This document shows positions 47,153-56,566 of a stretch of 64,000 nt of DNA, piece by piece. The stretch is taken from assembly GCA_030824275.1 (NCBI GenBank), contig JAVBXY010000012.1:1-64000 (forward strand), written 5' to 3'. The position numbers and the translations under genes are program-made. The stretch comes from Rhodocyclaceae bacterium. Its GTDB lineage: Bacteria; Pseudomonadota; Gammaproteobacteria; Burkholderiales; Rhodocyclaceae. The notes beneath the pieces were generated by a model. It saw nothing but the letters and a program-made list of their open reading frames with translations. It ran no database searches and had not been told where the DNA came from. Position 1 is the stretch's first letter. Each line of letters begins with the position of its first letter.

Positions 47153-47279
47153 GCGTCAGCAGGTTCTTGTCCATGCTGTCGCGGACGCCCATGGCGGGAT
47201 GATCACCGGTAGCGCTCGCCTTTCCCTGATGACACAGCGACGTGACATTGAGCAGACAGCAGGCAATTTTTCGCCTACT

Positions 47280-47302
47280 ATGTACAGAATTAATGTACAG
47301 AA
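47280..47302 (+). promoter_or_regulatory. Direct-repeat operator before the antitoxin gene
   Basis: ATGTACAGAA occurs twice (47280-47289, 47293-47302) with 13-bp periodicity, each containing the palindrome TGTACA, just before the antitoxin ATG. This is a likely binding site for the antitoxin's own autoregulation. Confidence 0.5.
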
Positions 47303-47313
47303 CCTACTTGACC

Positions 47314-47559
47314 ATGAATGCAATCAACGTCACCGAATTGCGCCAGCATCTGCCGGCATATCTCAAGCAGGTGCAGGAGGGCGAGGAGATCGCCATCACC
47401 CTGCATGGCAAAACCATTGCGCGCATCGTTCCCGGTGCCGCGCCCTCCGCGCGCGAAGCGGCTTCCCGGCGACTGGCCAGCTTGCGCGGCACGATGCTCC
47501 TTGGCGATGTGCTGGCACCACTGAATGAAGACTGGACCGGCGATGCGGACCATCTGTGA
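47314..47559 (+). CDS. Phd/YefM-type antitoxin
   Basis: 81-residue antitoxin. The N-terminal Phd/YefM DNA-binding fold is evident in NVTELRQHLPAYLKQVQEGEEIAITLHGKTIARIVP. The C-terminal half (GTMLLGDVLAPLNEDWTGD) should bind and block the toxin. Its end overlaps the toxin gene by 17 nt. An in-frame ATG lies 21 nt upstream inside the operator repeats; the later ATG is preferred because homology begins there. Confidence 0.88.
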   Translation: MNAINVTELRQHLPAYLKQVQEGEEIAITLHGKTIARIVPGAAPSAREAASRRLASLRGTMLLGDVLAPLNEDWTGDADHL

Positions 47560-47944
47560 TACCCATGTCCTGCTGTTCTGGGCCGACCAGCCCCAGCGGC
47601 TTTCCGCACCCGCGCGCGCCGCGGTGGATCGCGGCCTGGAAACAGAAGCACTCGCTTGCGCCGACATCAGCCTGTGGGAAATCGCCATGCTGTATGCGCG
47701 CGGTCGCATCAACAATCGCGCCGGCATAACGGCGACCGATTACATCCAGGACATCATTGCCGCCATGGCGATCACTGTATTGCCAATCACCGCCGAAATC
47801 GCCGAGCTTGCGCAAAGCACCGCCTTTGCCCACGGCGACCCCGCCGATCGCCTGATCGGCGCCACCGCACTGGCGCATCGCATCCCGCTCATCAGCGCGG
47901 ACGAGAAACTGCGCGCGACACCCGGCCTGCGGTGCATCTGGTAG
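47543..47944 (+). CDS. PIN-domain ribonuclease toxin (VapC family)
   Basis: 133-residue PIN toxin. The acidic catalytic residues are in place: Asp in ICDTHVLLFWA, Glu in ADISLWEIAML, Asp in HGDPADRLIGA and Asp in ISADEKLR. Such toxins cut tRNA or rRNA when the antitoxin is degraded. It is translationally coupled to the upstream antitoxin. Part of a short accessory patch between the Mn2+ exporter and the Crp-type regulator. Confidence 0.9.
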   Translation: MRTICDTHVLLFWADQPQRLSAPARAAVDRGLETEALACADISLWEIAMLYARGRINNRAGITATDYIQDIIAAMAITVLPITAEIAELAQSTAFAHGDPADRLIGATALAHRIPLISADEKLRATPGLRCIW

Positions 47945-48115
47945 GCGACGGCTACGTCATCCGAAAAAGCAAAGAGATGATCCTCCGCTCCGTTAACGAC
48001 CCGTTGCTGCCCGTCGCAATTTAAGGAAGCCGACATTCACCGTCCAAAATCAACAGCCTTGCGCGGCTATCCACGGAATGGGATATATAACATTACCAAC
48101 CAATATCCGTTGTCA
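47945..48115. other. Intergenic region, nothing recognised
   Basis: 171 bp between the convergent toxin and FRG genes. It is AT-richer than the surroundings near GGGATATATAACATT. No stem-loop terminator, RNA or gene was identified. Confidence 0.4.
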
Positions 48116-49078
48116 CTAATAGCTCTTAAGCCACGGAGTACCGAACGTAGAAAACCCTGTGTAGTCTGGATAAACCGTCGAATGCGTATAACCAAACATC
48201 TTCTCTAGACGATCACGAATAGCTGTCTTTGCTTGATGTGATATTCGGAACGTGTACAAGGCGCCGGCTTGCACTCCACCTCCGCCAGGATCAAAGACAT
48301 GTGGTCTAAGCGCAAGGCAACAAGCATTGCGCCCTTCCTCAATTGGCCACCAACCATGGCGATAATCCGGCGACTTCGGGAACTGGAATCTATTGCCATC
48401 TGGGCGGATCGTGGCCGGGACACCTCCAAAGATGAAACCGCCATTCTGTGCGAAGATTCGAGCGTCAATAGCTGAAGGCTTCCAAGCAAAAACTGATGTG
48501 GTCCACTCTTTCTGATCGATAGGAGACGCATGATCGATCTTCCAAGGACGGGTCAAATCATCCTCCCATTCCCGGTAGCCGTCATTTTCATTAGTAAGCC
48601 TGTTCGTCACGTCAATCGCAAACAAACGCGCGTCCTTGTCTTCAAGTACGGGGTTCCCGTTGCTCCATTTTCGCTCAACCGCAAACCATGCACCGACCCA
48701 TGCATTAAAGGTGATATCAATTAGCCGAGTCGGAGCGCCATAGTGTTGAAGCATGGCAAGTTGGCGCAACACCGATAGTCGGCCATGTTGTGACGGATTA
48801 TGAAGACCCCAACGGTGGAGCTCGATAAGAATCTTGAGTTCTTCGGCAGCTAAATGACGTTCCTGCGCTGTGCTGCCAAACGTCAAACAAAGACGGCGGT
48901 ACAGCGAGCTATGCAGTGACCAATCGGCATCAACCTGGCCTCGCCACGCGAACTGTATGCCGTGTGTCACTGCCTTTTCCATTACCGCGTCAATGGCCTC
49001 AACCAGTTCTTGGAAAGAGTTGATTTGAACTTCGAAGGGCTGCCAAAATTCCGCAGCACTCATATAGGCATCCGGCAA
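48116..49078 (-). CDS. FRG-domain protein
   Basis: 320 residues. The N-terminal part carries the FRG domain, seen as GIQFAWRGQVDADWSLHSSLYRRL and LAMLQHYGAPTRLIDITFNAWVGAWFAVE. The C-terminal part is unassigned. FRG domains are associated with RNA binding and occur in several phage-defence gene sets. Base composition and codon use are clearly AT-richer than in the core genes on either side, suggesting transfer. It stands alone with no defence partner except the neighbouring toxin-antitoxin pair. Confidence 0.85.
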   Translation of the reverse strand: MPDAYMSAAEFWQPFEVQINSFQELVEAIDAVMEKAVTHGIQFAWRGQVDADWSLHSSLYRRLCLTFGSTAQERHLAAEELKILIELHRWGLHNPSQHGRLSVLRQLAMLQHYGAPTRLIDITFNAWVGAWFAVERKWSNGNPVLEDKDARLFAIDVTNRLTNENDGYREWEDDLTRPWKIDHASPIDQKEWTTSVFAWKPSAIDARIFAQNGGFIFGGVPATIRPDGNRFQFPKSPDYRHGWWPIEEGRNACCLALRPHVFDPGGGGVQAGALYTFRISHQAKTAIRDRLEKMFGYTHSTVYPDYTGFSTFGTPWLKSY

Positions 49079-49286
49079 CGAGAGAATTTCAAAGTTTTTG
49101 CTCCATGTCGGTCTGCAATCAAAGGGGCCTGGCTCGCGCTATCACTGGCGGCCGATCTAAGAAACCCCGACAGCATACCCTTAGCACAGTTGGTTGTCCG
49201 CTTCGGGGCATCGTGATCGACGGCAGTTCCTGGCCGGTTGCAGGCAATAGCCCAGGAAGCCATCTGCATCGCTACCGCAAAATGAC

Positions 49287-49310
49287 AAAGGCCCGCCGAA
49301 GCGGGCCTTT
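49287..49310 (-). terminator. Terminator after the DUF2892 gene
   Basis: AAAGGCCCGC, loop CGAA, GCGGGCCTTT is a perfect 10-bp stem with A/T flanks on both sides, so it can act in both directions. It lies 36 bp past the DUF2892 stop. The rest of 49079-49345 shows no gene. Confidence 0.75.
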
Positions 49311-49345
49311 GCTTTGGTGAAGTGCTTTCGCCCCACCAAGAAAAT

Positions 49346-49540
49346 TCAGCCTTCCTTCTTCATCGGGCAGGTGCTCATGCCCAGCAGCGGATACACCGGG
49401 CAGAAGCCGATAGCACCGGTGGCCAGGGGCACCACGCCAATCCACGCCCACACGGGACCGCCCATGGCTGCCCAGCCAACCAGTGCGAGGCCGACGACGA
49501 CACGGAGGATGCGATCAATACCGCCAACGTTGAGTTTCAT
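49346..49540 (-). CDS. DUF2892 (YgaP transmembrane-like) small membrane protein
   Basis: 64 residues with two membrane segments and the family pattern RILRVVVGLALVGWAAMGG, GAIGFCPVYPLLGMSTCP. The two cysteines near the C-terminus are conserved in the membrane part of YgaP-type proteins, which in other species are joined to a rhodanese. It is often found with sulfur or redox genes and Crp/Fnr regulators. Here a Crp/Fnr gene and a palindromic site lie just upstream. Confidence 0.9.
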   Translation of the reverse strand: MKLNVGGIDRILRVVVGLALVGWAAMGGPVWAWIGVVPLATGAIGFCPVYPLLGMSTCPMKKEG

Positions 49541-49576
49541 GGTGTTCTCCTTACGGGGTTAGCCTACAGTGTGGCC

Positions 49577-49582
49577 ATTAGA
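49577..49582 (-). promoter_or_regulatory. Candidate -10 of the DUF2892 gene
   Basis: Minus strand TCTAAT. A start near 49570 would place the palindrome at 49603-49620 centred about 41 bp upstream, the class II activator position. No -35 is needed in that arrangement and none is obvious. Confidence 0.4.
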
Positions 49583-49602
49583 CCAGCGAAACCTTGTCGT
49601 GA

Positions 49603-49620
49603 CTGTAACCTAGGTCACAG
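49603..49620. promoter_or_regulatory. Crp/Fnr-type palindromic binding site
   Basis: CTGTAACCTAGGTCACAG is an 18-bp palindrome with one mismatch pair, of the Crp/Fnr superfamily type. It straddles the stop codon of the Crp/Fnr gene and lies 63 bp before the DUF2892 start. Confidence 0.6.
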
Positions 49621-50263
49621 AAGCCAATTTGCGCAAGCCGGCGGGGTCGAGCACTTCCACCTGTTCGCGGCCGAGGCGCACCAGGCCGTTGTCGGCGAAG
49701 CCCTTGAGCAGACGACTGACCATCTCGCGCACGCTGCCGAGTTCGTCCGCCAGTTGCTGATGGGTGGCATGCACCATGCGGCCCTTGCCCAGCAGCAGGC
49801 CGGCGAGGCGCTGGTCGAGCTTGCGGAAGGCGACTTCCTCGACCAGTTGCATCAGGTCGGCCATGCGTTCGGAGAAGAGGGCGAAGACGAAATCGCGGAA
49901 GGCCGGCTCGGCCAACAGTTCGTCGAAGAGTTCGCGCGGCAACAGGGCCAGTGTGGTGGGCACTTCCGCCGTGCCACGGGCGTTATAGGCGGCGTGGCCG
50001 AGCAGGCAACTGGAGGTGATGATGCAGCTCTCGCCGGGCAGCACACGATAGAGCGGCAGCTCGCGGCCGTTGCTGGCGACCTTGGCGACGCGGATGGCGC
50101 CAGCGAGGACGAAGGGGAAGCCCTGGCAGGGTTGGCGCTCGTCGAAGAGCACGGCGCCGGCGGGCACTTCCATGGTCTGCATGCCGGCAGTCAGCTTTTC
50201 GGCCAGGCCCGGCTTGAGACGGTCGAGGACCGGGTAGAGGGCGCTCAGGGTCTCGGTATTCAC
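49610..50263 (-). CDS. Crp/Fnr family transcription regulator
   Basis: 217 residues: N-terminal cyclic-nucleotide-binding beta-roll (VPAGAVLFDERQPCQGFPFVLAGAIRVAK), dimer helix, C-terminal helix-turn-helix (THQQLADELGSVREMVSRLLKGF). It lacks the N-terminal four-cysteine cluster of FNR. Two cysteines in ESCIITSSCLLG are positioned for redox sensing, so it may respond to oxidants or reactive sulfur rather than cAMP. Its start overlaps the xthA stop (ATGA). The likely target is DUF2892. Confidence 0.9.
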   Translation of the reverse strand: MNTETLSALYPVLDRLKPGLAEKLTAGMQTMEVPAGAVLFDERQPCQGFPFVLAGAIRVAKVASNGRELPLYRVLPGESCIITSSCLLGHAAYNARGTAEVPTTLALLPRELFDELLAEPAFRDFVFALFSERMADLMQLVEEVAFRKLDQRLAGLLLGKGRMVHATHQQLADELGSVREMVSRLLKGFADNGLVRLGREQVEVLDPAGLRKLASVT

Positions 50264-51024
50264 GCCAGCTCCGCCATCACGGGTGCGTGGTCCGATGGCC
50301 GCTCCAGCTTGCGCGGCGCCTTGTCGATGATGCAGGCGCGACAGGATTCGGCGAGTGGCTTGGACAGCAGGATATGGTCAATGCGCAGGCCCCGATTGAG
50401 GCGGAAACCCATCTGCCGGTAATCCCACCAGGAGTAGATTTTCTCCGGCTGTTCGAAGAGGCGGAAGGCGTCGGCGAGGCCGAGATCAAGCAGCGCACGG
50501 AAGGCGGCGCGCTCCGGTTCGCTGCACAGAATCTTGTCCTTCCAGGCGACGGGATCGTGCACATCGCGGTCGTCCGGGGCGATGTTGTAGTCGCCGAGCA
50601 GGGCCAGCTTCGGATGGCGCGTGAGTTCGCCCTTCAGCCAGTCGGTCAGGGCGGCGAACCATTTGAGCTTGTAGGCGTATTTGTCGGAGCCGACTTCGCT
50701 GCCATTGGGCATGTAGCCGCAGACGATGCGCACACCATCCACGGTGGCGGCGATGACGCGCTTTTGCGGGTCGTCGAAAGCCGGGATGTCGACATGGACA
50801 TCGACGGCCTCGCTGCGCGTCAGCAGGGCCACGCCGTTGTAGGTCTTCTGGCCGTTGTGCAGGGCGCGATAGCCGGCCGCCGCCAGTTCGTCGAAGGGGA
50901 AGCCCTTGTCTTCGGTCTTGGTTTCCTGCAGGCAGAGCGCGTCGGGCTGGTTCGCCGCCAGCCAGTCCAGCACATGGGGCAGGCGCACCTTGAGGGAGTT
51001 CACATTCCAGGTCGCTATTTTCAT
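50260..51024 (-). CDS. xthA: Exodeoxyribonuclease III
   Basis: AP endonuclease and 3'-5' exonuclease for base-excision repair, 254 residues. Motifs: MKIATWNVNSLKVRLP, LCLQETK (catalytic Glu), GDYNIAPDDRDVHDP, and RIDHILLSK with C-terminal SDHAPV. The start MKIATWNV is family-typical although the frame opens earlier. Overlaps the regulator gene by 4 nt. Confidence 0.96.
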   Translation of the reverse strand: MKIATWNVNSLKVRLPHVLDWLAANQPDALCLQETKTEDKGFPFDELAAAGYRALHNGQKTYNGVALLTRSEAVDVHVDIPAFDDPQKRVIAATVDGVRIVCGYMPNGSEVGSDKYAYKLKWFAALTDWLKGELTRHPKLALLGDYNIAPDDRDVHDPVAWKDKILCSEPERAAFRALLDLGLADAFRLFEQPEKIYSWWDYRQMGFRLNRGLRIDHILLSKPLAESCRACIIDKAPRKLERPSDHAPVMAELA

Positions 51025-51066
51025 GGCGCGATGATACCTGAGGCCCATGCCGGAACAGGCGGCGCC

Positions 51067-51072
51067 TATAAT
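51067..51072 (+). promoter_or_regulatory. -10 element of the PilZ gene
   Basis: Perfect TATAAT 31 bp before the GTG start. The -35 region is weak. Confidence 0.45.
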
Positions 51073-51103
51073 CGCTCGAGCCGTCCCCAACAGGAGAGTT
51101 TCC

Positions 51104-51484
51104 GTGGCCACCGCATCCCAACCGAGTTCCGAACGACGTCATTTCTGGCGCGCCGTGTTCCATTCCCCGGTGCGCCTGATCACCCACGGCGGTAATGCCT
51201 ACGCCCGCCTGCTCGACATTTCGCTCAAGGGCGCGCTGCTGGAAACCACCGAGGCGTGGCATGGCAAACCCGGCGAAGAATGCCAGTTGCGCCTTGACCT
51301 CGCTCCCGGCGCCGCCATCACCATGCTGACCCGCGTGCTGCATGTGGAGGGCAAGAATGTCGGCCTGACTTGCGAGAGCATCGACATCGACAGCATCACC
51401 CATCTGCGCCGGCTGGTGGAACTCAATGCCGGCGATCCGGCGATACTGGACAGGGAACTGGCGAACCTCGTGCGCGAGGCCTGA
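51104..51484 (+). CDS. PilZ-domain protein, GTG start
   Basis: 126-residue cyclic-di-GMP receptor-like protein. The ligand motifs are RxxxR in SERRHFWRAVF and D-x-S-x-x-G in LLDISLKGALLET. GTG is chosen because AGGAGAG lies 6 nt upstream and homology begins right after it. Stands alone, divergent from xthA and convergent with ubiA. It is one of several cyclic-di-GMP-related genes in the window (HD-GYP at 23.9 kb, PilZ-like at the right edge). Confidence 0.88.
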   Translation: MATASQPSSERRHFWRAVFHSPVRLITHGGNAYARLLDISLKGALLETTEAWHGKPGEECQLRLDLAPGAAITMLTRVLHVEGKNVGLTCESIDIDSITHLRRLVELNAGDPAILDRELANLVREA

Positions 51485-51495
51485 CGGCCGCTACA

Positions 51496-52383
51496 TCAGC
51501 TTGCCAGCAGCGGGCGTAGATTGAGTTCCCCCACCAGTCCGGCGAAGATCGCGAAGCCGAACCAGTTGTTGTGGCGGAAGGCGGCGAAGCAGCCCTCCCG
51601 CGAGCGATCCCGGATCAGCGTCCAGTGATAGGCGGCCAGTGCCGCCGCCGCCGCCAATCCCGCGAAGTAAAACGCACCGAAGCGCAATTGCCAGCCGACG
51701 ACGGCGAGGATGCCCAGCATCGCGGCATAGCAGAGCATCACCACCAGCACATCGTAGCGGCCGAAAGTGATGGCCGCCGTGCGGATGCCGATCTTTAGGT
51801 CGTCGTCGCGATCCACCATGGCGTATTCGGTGTCATAAGCCAGCGCCCAGAAGATGTTCGCTACTAGCAGTGTCCACCCGAGGTGCCCGACTTCGCCGCT
51901 GGCGGCAGCGAAAGCCATGGGAATGCCGAAGCCGAAGGCGATGCCGAGATAGGCCTGCGGCAGGGCGAAGAAGCGCTTGGTGAAGGGATAACTGGCGGCA
52001 AGAAAAACCGCAATGATCGCCAGCCACCAGACATCCTTGAGAATCGGGATAATCAACAGGAAGGAGCACAGCAGCAGCACGACGACGAGGATCAGCGCCT
52101 CCCGCGGGGACACCTGGCGCGCGGCCAGGGGCCGGTCCTTGGTGCGCTCGACATGGGGGTCGAAATCGCGGTCGGCCCAGTCGTTGATGACACAACCGGC
52201 CGAGCGCATCAGCACCGTGCCGAGGACGAATATCCAGATCAGCAGCGGATGCGGCTGTCCATGGGTAGCCAGCCACAGCGCCCACAGCGTGGGCCACAAG
52301 AGCAGCAGGGTGCCGATGGGCTTGTCGAGCCGCATCAGTTTTTCGTAGAGGTCGAGACGGTGCTTGAGTTGATCGAAAGTCAT
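51496..52383 (-). CDS. ubiA: 4-hydroxybenzoate octaprenyltransferase
   Basis: Inner-membrane prenyltransferase of ubiquinone synthesis, 295 residues with about eight or nine membrane segments. Both aspartate-rich motifs are present: NDWADRDFD with KDRPLAA, and [19 protein letters not shown]. Acts just before UbiD, which is also encoded in this window but not adjacent. Downstream end of the metY to ubiA leftward run. Confidence 0.96.
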   Translation of the reverse strand: MTFDQLKHRLDLYEKLMRLDKPIGTLLLLWPTLWALWLATHGQPHPLLIWIFVLGTVLMRSAGCVINDWADRDFDPHVERTKDRPLAARQVSPREALILVVVLLLCSFLLIIPILKDVWWLAIIAVFLAASYPFTKRFFALPQAYLGIAFGFGIPMAFAAASGEVGHLGWTLLVANIFWALAYDTEYAMVDRDDDLKIGIRTAAITFGRYDVLVVMLCYAAMLGILAVVGWQLRFGAFYFAGLAAAAALAAYHWTLIRDRSREGCFAAFRHNNWFGFAIFAGLVGELNLRPLLAS

Positions 52384-52393
52384 GGCGCGAATT

Positions 52394-53710
52394 TTAGCGG
52401 GCCGCTGCCGTGCGGCCCCGTGTCTCGTCGACTCCGCGCAGGATGAACAGCCCGACGACGAAATAGCTGCCGGTGATGAGGATGGCGAGGCGGTGGTCGC
52501 CGCCGGATATCCAGGTGACGGCGCCGTAGGTCATGGGGCCGAGGATGGAGGAGAACTTTACCGCCAGTCCCCACAGGCCGAAGAATTCCGCATGCCGCTG
52601 GGCCGGTGCAAGGGAGCCGACCAGCGCCCGCGCCGCCGACTGGCTGGCGCCGAGGCAGACCCCGGCAATGTTGGCGGCGAGCCAGAACAGGGTCGGGCCG
52701 CTGGCCAGCCAGGCCAGCAGGATCATCACGATCCAGCCGATCAGCGCCAGGGCGATGGCGCGCACATGACCGATGCGATCCTGCAGGTGGCCGAAGGCGA
52801 AGGCGCCGATAGCGGCCGTGATGTTGACGATGAAAATCAGCTTGATGGTGTCGGGCGTGGTGAAGCCCATGGCTTCCTGCGCGTAGATCGCCGCCAGCGC
52901 GATCACCGTCTGTATGCCGGCTTGGTAGAAGACGATGCAGACCATGAAGCGACGCATGTCGGGATAGCGTGCAGAATCGCGGAGGGTGGCCGCGACGTGG
53001 GCAAAGGCTGCGGCGACATTTACTGCGCGTCTTCCTTCATTGGTCGCCGTACCGCCAGCACCGACTTTTCCAGCCCGCTCGCGCAGCAGAAAGAAAGTCG
53101 GCAGGCTGGCGAGGGCGAACAGGCCCGCCGTCAGCAGCATGGTCACCGGCACGAAGTCGGCGGCGCGCTGGCCCTGCGACTGAGCCCAGTGGGCATAGCC
53201 CAGACAGACGCCGAGACTGACCAGACCGCCGAGATAGCCAAGACTCCAGCCCCAGCCGGAGACCTTGCCGAGGCTGTCTTCGTCGGCCAGTTCGGGCAGG
53301 AAGGCGGCGATCAGGTTCTCGCCGGTTCCAAAGCAGAAGTTGGACAGGATGATGAACAGCACCGCCACGGCGAGGCCGCCAGGACCGGCCAGGGCGAGAC
53401 CGGCGGTGGCCAGCACGCAACCGGCGGTGGTCAAAGCCAGCAGCCGCTTCTTGGCGCCAGCGGCATCGGCATAGGCGCCGATCACCGGCGCTGCCAGCAT
53501 GATCAAGGCATAGGACACGGCCAGCGCCGCCGTCCAGGCGAAGGTGGCCCAGGGCGCCTTACCCGCCACCACGGCGACGAAGTAGGCATTGAAAACCGCC
53601 GTGATGACCACCGTGGTATAGCCGGAATTGGCGAAGTCGTACATGGCCCAGGCGGCCACTTCGCGGCGGCGAACGCCTTCGGCCAGAATGGAGGGAGATT
53701 TTTCGTTCAT
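52394..53710 (-). CDS. MFS transporter of the UMF1/Atg22-like group
   Basis: 438-residue, 12-segment permease. The start [25 protein letters not shown] is the hallmark of the UMF1 (Atg22-like) family, whose bacterial substrates are mostly unknown. Repeat copy 7 encodes [10 protein letters not shown] in the central cytoplasmic loop, between helices 6 and 7, where length is tolerated. The start overlaps the recG stop by 4 nt. Confidence 0.9.
   Translation of the reverse strand: MNEKSPSILAEGVRRREVAAWAMYDFANSGYTTVVITAVFNAYFVAVVAGKAPWATFAWTAALAVSYALIMLAAPVIGAYADAAGAKKRLLALTTAGCVLATAGLALAGPGGLAVAVLFIILSNFCFGTGENLIAAFLPELADEDSLGKVSGWGWSLGYLGGLVSLGVCLGYAHWAQSQGQRAADFVPVTMLLTAGLFALASLPTFFLLRERAGKVGAGGTATNEGRRAVNVAAAFAHVAATLRDSARYPDMRRFMVCIVFYQAGIQTVIALAAIYAQEAMGFTTPDTIKLIFIVNITAAIGAFAFGHLQDRIGHVRAIALALIGWIVMILLAWLASGPTLFWLAANIAGVCLGASQSAARALVGSLAPAQRHAEFFGLWGLAVKFSSILGPMTYGAVTWISGGDHRLAILITGSYFVVGLFILRGVDETRGRTAAAR
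53044..53069 (-). repeat. Dispersed 26-bp repeat, copy 7 (in the MFS gene, sense)
   Basis: Minus strand AAAAGTCGGTGCTGG then CGGTACGGCGA, two mismatches. Read as KVGAGGTAT. Confidence 0.85.
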
Positions 53711-55752
53711 GCTTTCAGTAGCTCCTCGCGGCCACCGAGCCAGCGTTTGAGATGGGCATCGGCCCGCTCCGGCGCATCACGCAGCAGTTCTTCGGCGGCA
53801 GCCCGCGCTTTTTCCACCAGCACCGTGTCGTCCAGATCGGCATAGCGTAGCAGGGGCAGGCCGCTCTGGCGGGCGCCGATGAACTCGCCGGGGCCGCGCA
53901 GGGCCAGGTCCTGGCGGGCGATTTCGAAGCCGTCGGTATTTTCGTAAATGATCTTGAGGCGGGCACGGGCGATCTCGCCGACGGGTTTGGCGTAGATCAG
54001 GATGCAGGCCGATTGCGCAGCGCCACGGCCGACGCGGCCACGCAACTGGTGCAACTGGGCGAGGCCGAAACGCTCGGCGTGTTCAATCACCATCAGGCTG
54101 GCATTGGGCACGTCGACGCCGACCTCGATCACAGTGGTGGCGACCAGCAAGTGCACTTCGTTGCGCGAGAAGGCCTCCATCACCGCGGCTTTTTCGGCGG
54201 CCTTCATGCGGCCATGGACGAGGCCGACCTGGATGTCTGGCAGTTCCTCGACCAGGCGTTCGTAGGTTTCCTGCGCGGTCTTCAGTTGAAGGGCTTCGCT
54301 CTCCTCGATCAGCGGGCAAACCCAGTAGGCCTGACCGCCGGCGCGGCAGGCATCGTGCACGCGGCCGATCACCTGTTCGCGACGGCCTTCGGCCACCAGT
54401 TTCGTTGTCACCGGCGTGCGGCCCGGCGGCAGCTCGTCAAGCACGGAGACGTCGAGGTCGGCGTAGTAGCTCATGGCCAGAGTGCGCGGGATCGGCGTTG
54501 CCGACATGGTGAGCTGGTGGGCGAACTGGCCCTTCTCTTTCAGCGCGAGACGCTGGCGCACGCCAAAGCGATGTTGTTCATCGACGATGGCAAGGCCTAG
54601 GCGCGGGAAGGCCACGTCGTCCTCGATCAGCGCGTGGGTGCCGACCACGATCGCCGTCTCGCCAGCGCCGACTTTTGCGATGGCGGCGGCCTTTTCCTTT
54701 TTCTTCAGGCTGCCGGTGAGCCAAGCCACTTCGATACCCAGCGGCGCCAGCCACTGACTGAGTTTTCGGTAATGCTGCTCGGCGAGGATTTCGGTGGGCG
54801 CCATCAGCGCGGCCTGATGGCCGGATTCGACGGCATGCAGCATGGCCAGCGCGGCAACGATGGTCTTGCCGCTGCCCACATCCCCTTGCAACAGGCGCTG
54901 CATCGGATGCGGCTGACCGAGGTCGGCAGCGATCTCTTTCCAGGCCCGATCCTGGGCGCCGGTGAGGCGAAAGGGCAAAGCGGCGAGCAGGGCTTTAGTC
55001 AGCTTGCCGCTGCCTTTCAGGCGAGGGGCGCCCTTGGCGCGACGGGCGGCGTAGGCGCGGCGCAAGGAGAGTTGCTGGGCCAGCAGTTCGTCGAACTGGA
55101 CACGGCGCCAGGCCGGAAGGTCGCGGGACTCCAATCGGGCCTGGGGAATGTCCGGCGGCGGCGTGTGCAGCAGGCGGATGGCATCAGCAAAGTCCGGCAG
55201 CTTGAGTTGCGCGCGCAGGGCCTCGGGCAGGGTGTCGCTCCAGTCGGCGCGCTTCAGGGCCCGGTCGATCAGGCGTCTCAGCGTGGATTGGCCGAGGCCG
55301 GCAGTGGTCGGGTAGACGGGGGTAAGCCGGTCCGGTAGCGGCGTGTCGTCGGTGACGGGATGGAAGCGCGGATGGATGATCTCGTCGCCGAGAAAGCCGC
55401 CACGCGGTTCGCCGAAGATGCGCAGGCGCGCGCCGGGCTGCAAAACCTTTTGCTGGCTCGGGTAGAAATTGAGGAAGCGCAACAGCATGGCACCCTCGGC
55501 ATCCGTAGCGTCGCGGACGCGGACGACGAGCTGGCGACGCGGGCGGAAGGCGATTTCGGCATCCACCACCTCGACCTCGAACTGGGCGGCGATGCCGGGC
55601 ATGGCGTCGCGGATGGCAGTGATGCGGGTTTCGTCCTCGTAACGCAGCGGCAGGTGGAGGACGAGGTCGGTATCGCTGCGCAGGCCCAGCTTTTCGAGCC
55701 GGGCCCCGAGCGTGTTCGCTTTCGGCGTGTTGGTCGCGGGTTTTTCAGCCAA
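53707..55752 (-). CDS. recG: ATP-dependent DNA helicase RecG
   Basis: Fork-remodelling helicase, 681 residues. N-terminal wedge and OB fold, then helicase motifs: [15 protein letters not shown] (I), [11 protein letters not shown] (II), TATPIPRTL (III) and QLRGRVGRG (VI). Repeat copy 8 encodes [17 protein letters not shown] immediately before the conserved VGTHAL segment, in a loop that is variable in relatives. Its start overlaps ridA. Confidence 0.96.
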   Translation of the reverse strand: MAEKPATNTPKANTLGARLEKLGLRSDTDLVLHLPLRYEDETRITAIRDAMPGIAAQFEVEVVDAEIAFRPRRQLVVRVRDATDAEGAMLLRFLNFYPSQQKVLQPGARLRIFGEPRGGFLGDEIIHPRFHPVTDDTPLPDRLTPVYPTTAGLGQSTLRRLIDRALKRADWSDTLPEALRAQLKLPDFADAIRLLHTPPPDIPQARLESRDLPAWRRVQFDELLAQQLSLRRAYAARRAKGAPRLKGSGKLTKALLAALPFRLTGAQDRAWKEIAADLGQPHPMQRLLQGDVGSGKTIVAALAMLHAVESGHQAALMAPTEILAEQHYRKLSQWLAPLGIEVAWLTGSLKKKEKAAAIAKVGAGETAIVVGTHALIEDDVAFPRLGLAIVDEQHRFGVRQRLALKEKGQFAHQLTMSATPIPRTLAMSYYADLDVSVLDELPPGRTPVTTKLVAEGRREQVIGRVHDACRAGGQAYWVCPLIEESEALQLKTAQETYERLVEELPDIQVGLVHGRMKAAEKAAVMEAFSRNEVHLLVATTVIEVGVDVPNASLMVIEHAERFGLAQLHQLRGRVGRGAAQSACILIYAKPVGEIARARLKIIYENTDGFEIARQDLALRGPGEFIGARQSGLPLLRYADLDDTVLVEKARAAAEELLRDAPERADAHLKRWLGGREELLKA
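54651..54676 (-). repeat. Dispersed 26-bp repeat, copy 8 (in recG, sense)
   Basis: Minus strand AAAAGTCGGCGCTGG then CGAGACGGCGA, one mismatch. Read as KVGAGETA. Confidence 0.88.
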
Positions 55753-56125
55753 TCACGAGAATCGCATCGGCCTCTACCAGGGCGCCGCGCGGCAGTTCCT
55801 TGACGCCGACGGCGGCGCGGGCGGGGAAGGGCTGGGCGAAATACTTGGCCATGGTTTCATTCACCTTGGCGAAGTTGGCGAGGTCGGTCAGGTAGATGTT
55901 GAGCTTCACCGCATCGTTGAGCGAGGCGCCGGCAGCGGTGGCCACGGCCTTGAGGTTGTCGAAGACGCGGACGATCTGGGCGTCGATGCCCTCGACCATC
56001 TGCATGCTGACCGGATCGAGGCCGATCTGGCCGGACATGTAAATGGTGTCGCCGACCTGGACAGCTTGCGAGTAGGTACCGATGGCGGCCGGAGCATCCG
56101 GCGTGGAAATGATCTTGCGGCTCAT
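55745..56125 (-). CDS. ridA: RidA family enamine/imine deaminase
   Basis: 126-residue protein that hydrolyses reactive 2-aminoacrylate-type enamines made by PLP enzymes. Family sequence is clear: [34 protein letters not shown], with the ligand arginine in [22 protein letters not shown]. The pairing with recG by an 8-nt overlap suggests a shared transcript, not a shared pathway. metY, a PLP enzyme, is in the same run. Confidence 0.95.
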   Translation of the reverse strand: MSRKIISTPDAPAAIGTYSQAVQVGDTIYMSGQIGLDPVSMQMVEGIDAQIVRVFDNLKAVATAAGASLNDAVKLNIYLTDLANFAKVNETMAKYFAQPFPARAAVGVKELPRGALVEADAILVIG

Positions 56126-56136
56126 GAAATCTCCGG

Positions 56137-56553
56137 TCAGGCAGGGCCGACGCTGTAATTGAGGCGCGAGAACACATGTTGCAGGCCGCGCCGGGCGTCG
56201 AGGTTGATGATCAGGGGGGCATTGAGGTTGGCGCGTAGCGGTGCGCTATCGCCTTCCTTGGCGAGAATCACGACCACCACGGCAGTGGAAGGATCGGTCA
56301 GTTGCAGTTCGGCGATCTCCTCGTCGGAGAGGGTGATCTCGTAGCCGAAGTCGAACTGGGCGGGGTCGGTTATGTGGAAGGCCACCGCCGGATCGTCGAG
56401 GGACTGGAGGATGAAATAGCGCAGCACCTCGCCTTCCGGGTGGAACAGGGTGAAGCGGCGGCAGTCCTCGAAGCCGGCGAGGCCGCGCGGGAATTCGATG
56501 ATGCGGCTGGGCTCGACGGTCAGCGTGCCGAAACGCGGGCTTTCGATATTCAT
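56137..56553 (-). CDS. fliW: Flagellar assembly factor FliW
   Basis: 138-residue FliW, which binds flagellin and in other bacteria antagonises CsrA to match flagellin synthesis to export. Typical sequence: [28 protein letters not shown] and [15 protein letters not shown]. No flagellar or csrA gene is nearby, so it acts at a distance here. It lies 13 bp after the SPOR gene and 11 bp before ridA. Confidence 0.93.
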   Translation of the reverse strand: MNIESPRFGTLTVEPSRIIEFPRGLAGFEDCRRFTLFHPEGEVLRYFILQSLDDPAVAFHITDPAQFDFGYEITLSDEEIAELQLTDPSTAVVVVILAKEGDSAPLRANLNAPLIINLDARRGLQHVFSRLNYSVGPA

Positions 56554-56566
56554 GGGTTCTCCCCGT

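Noticed and set aside
47248..47281. TTGAGC and TACTAT as a promoter for the antitoxin gene
   Set aside because: Spacing of 22 bp is outside the usual range.
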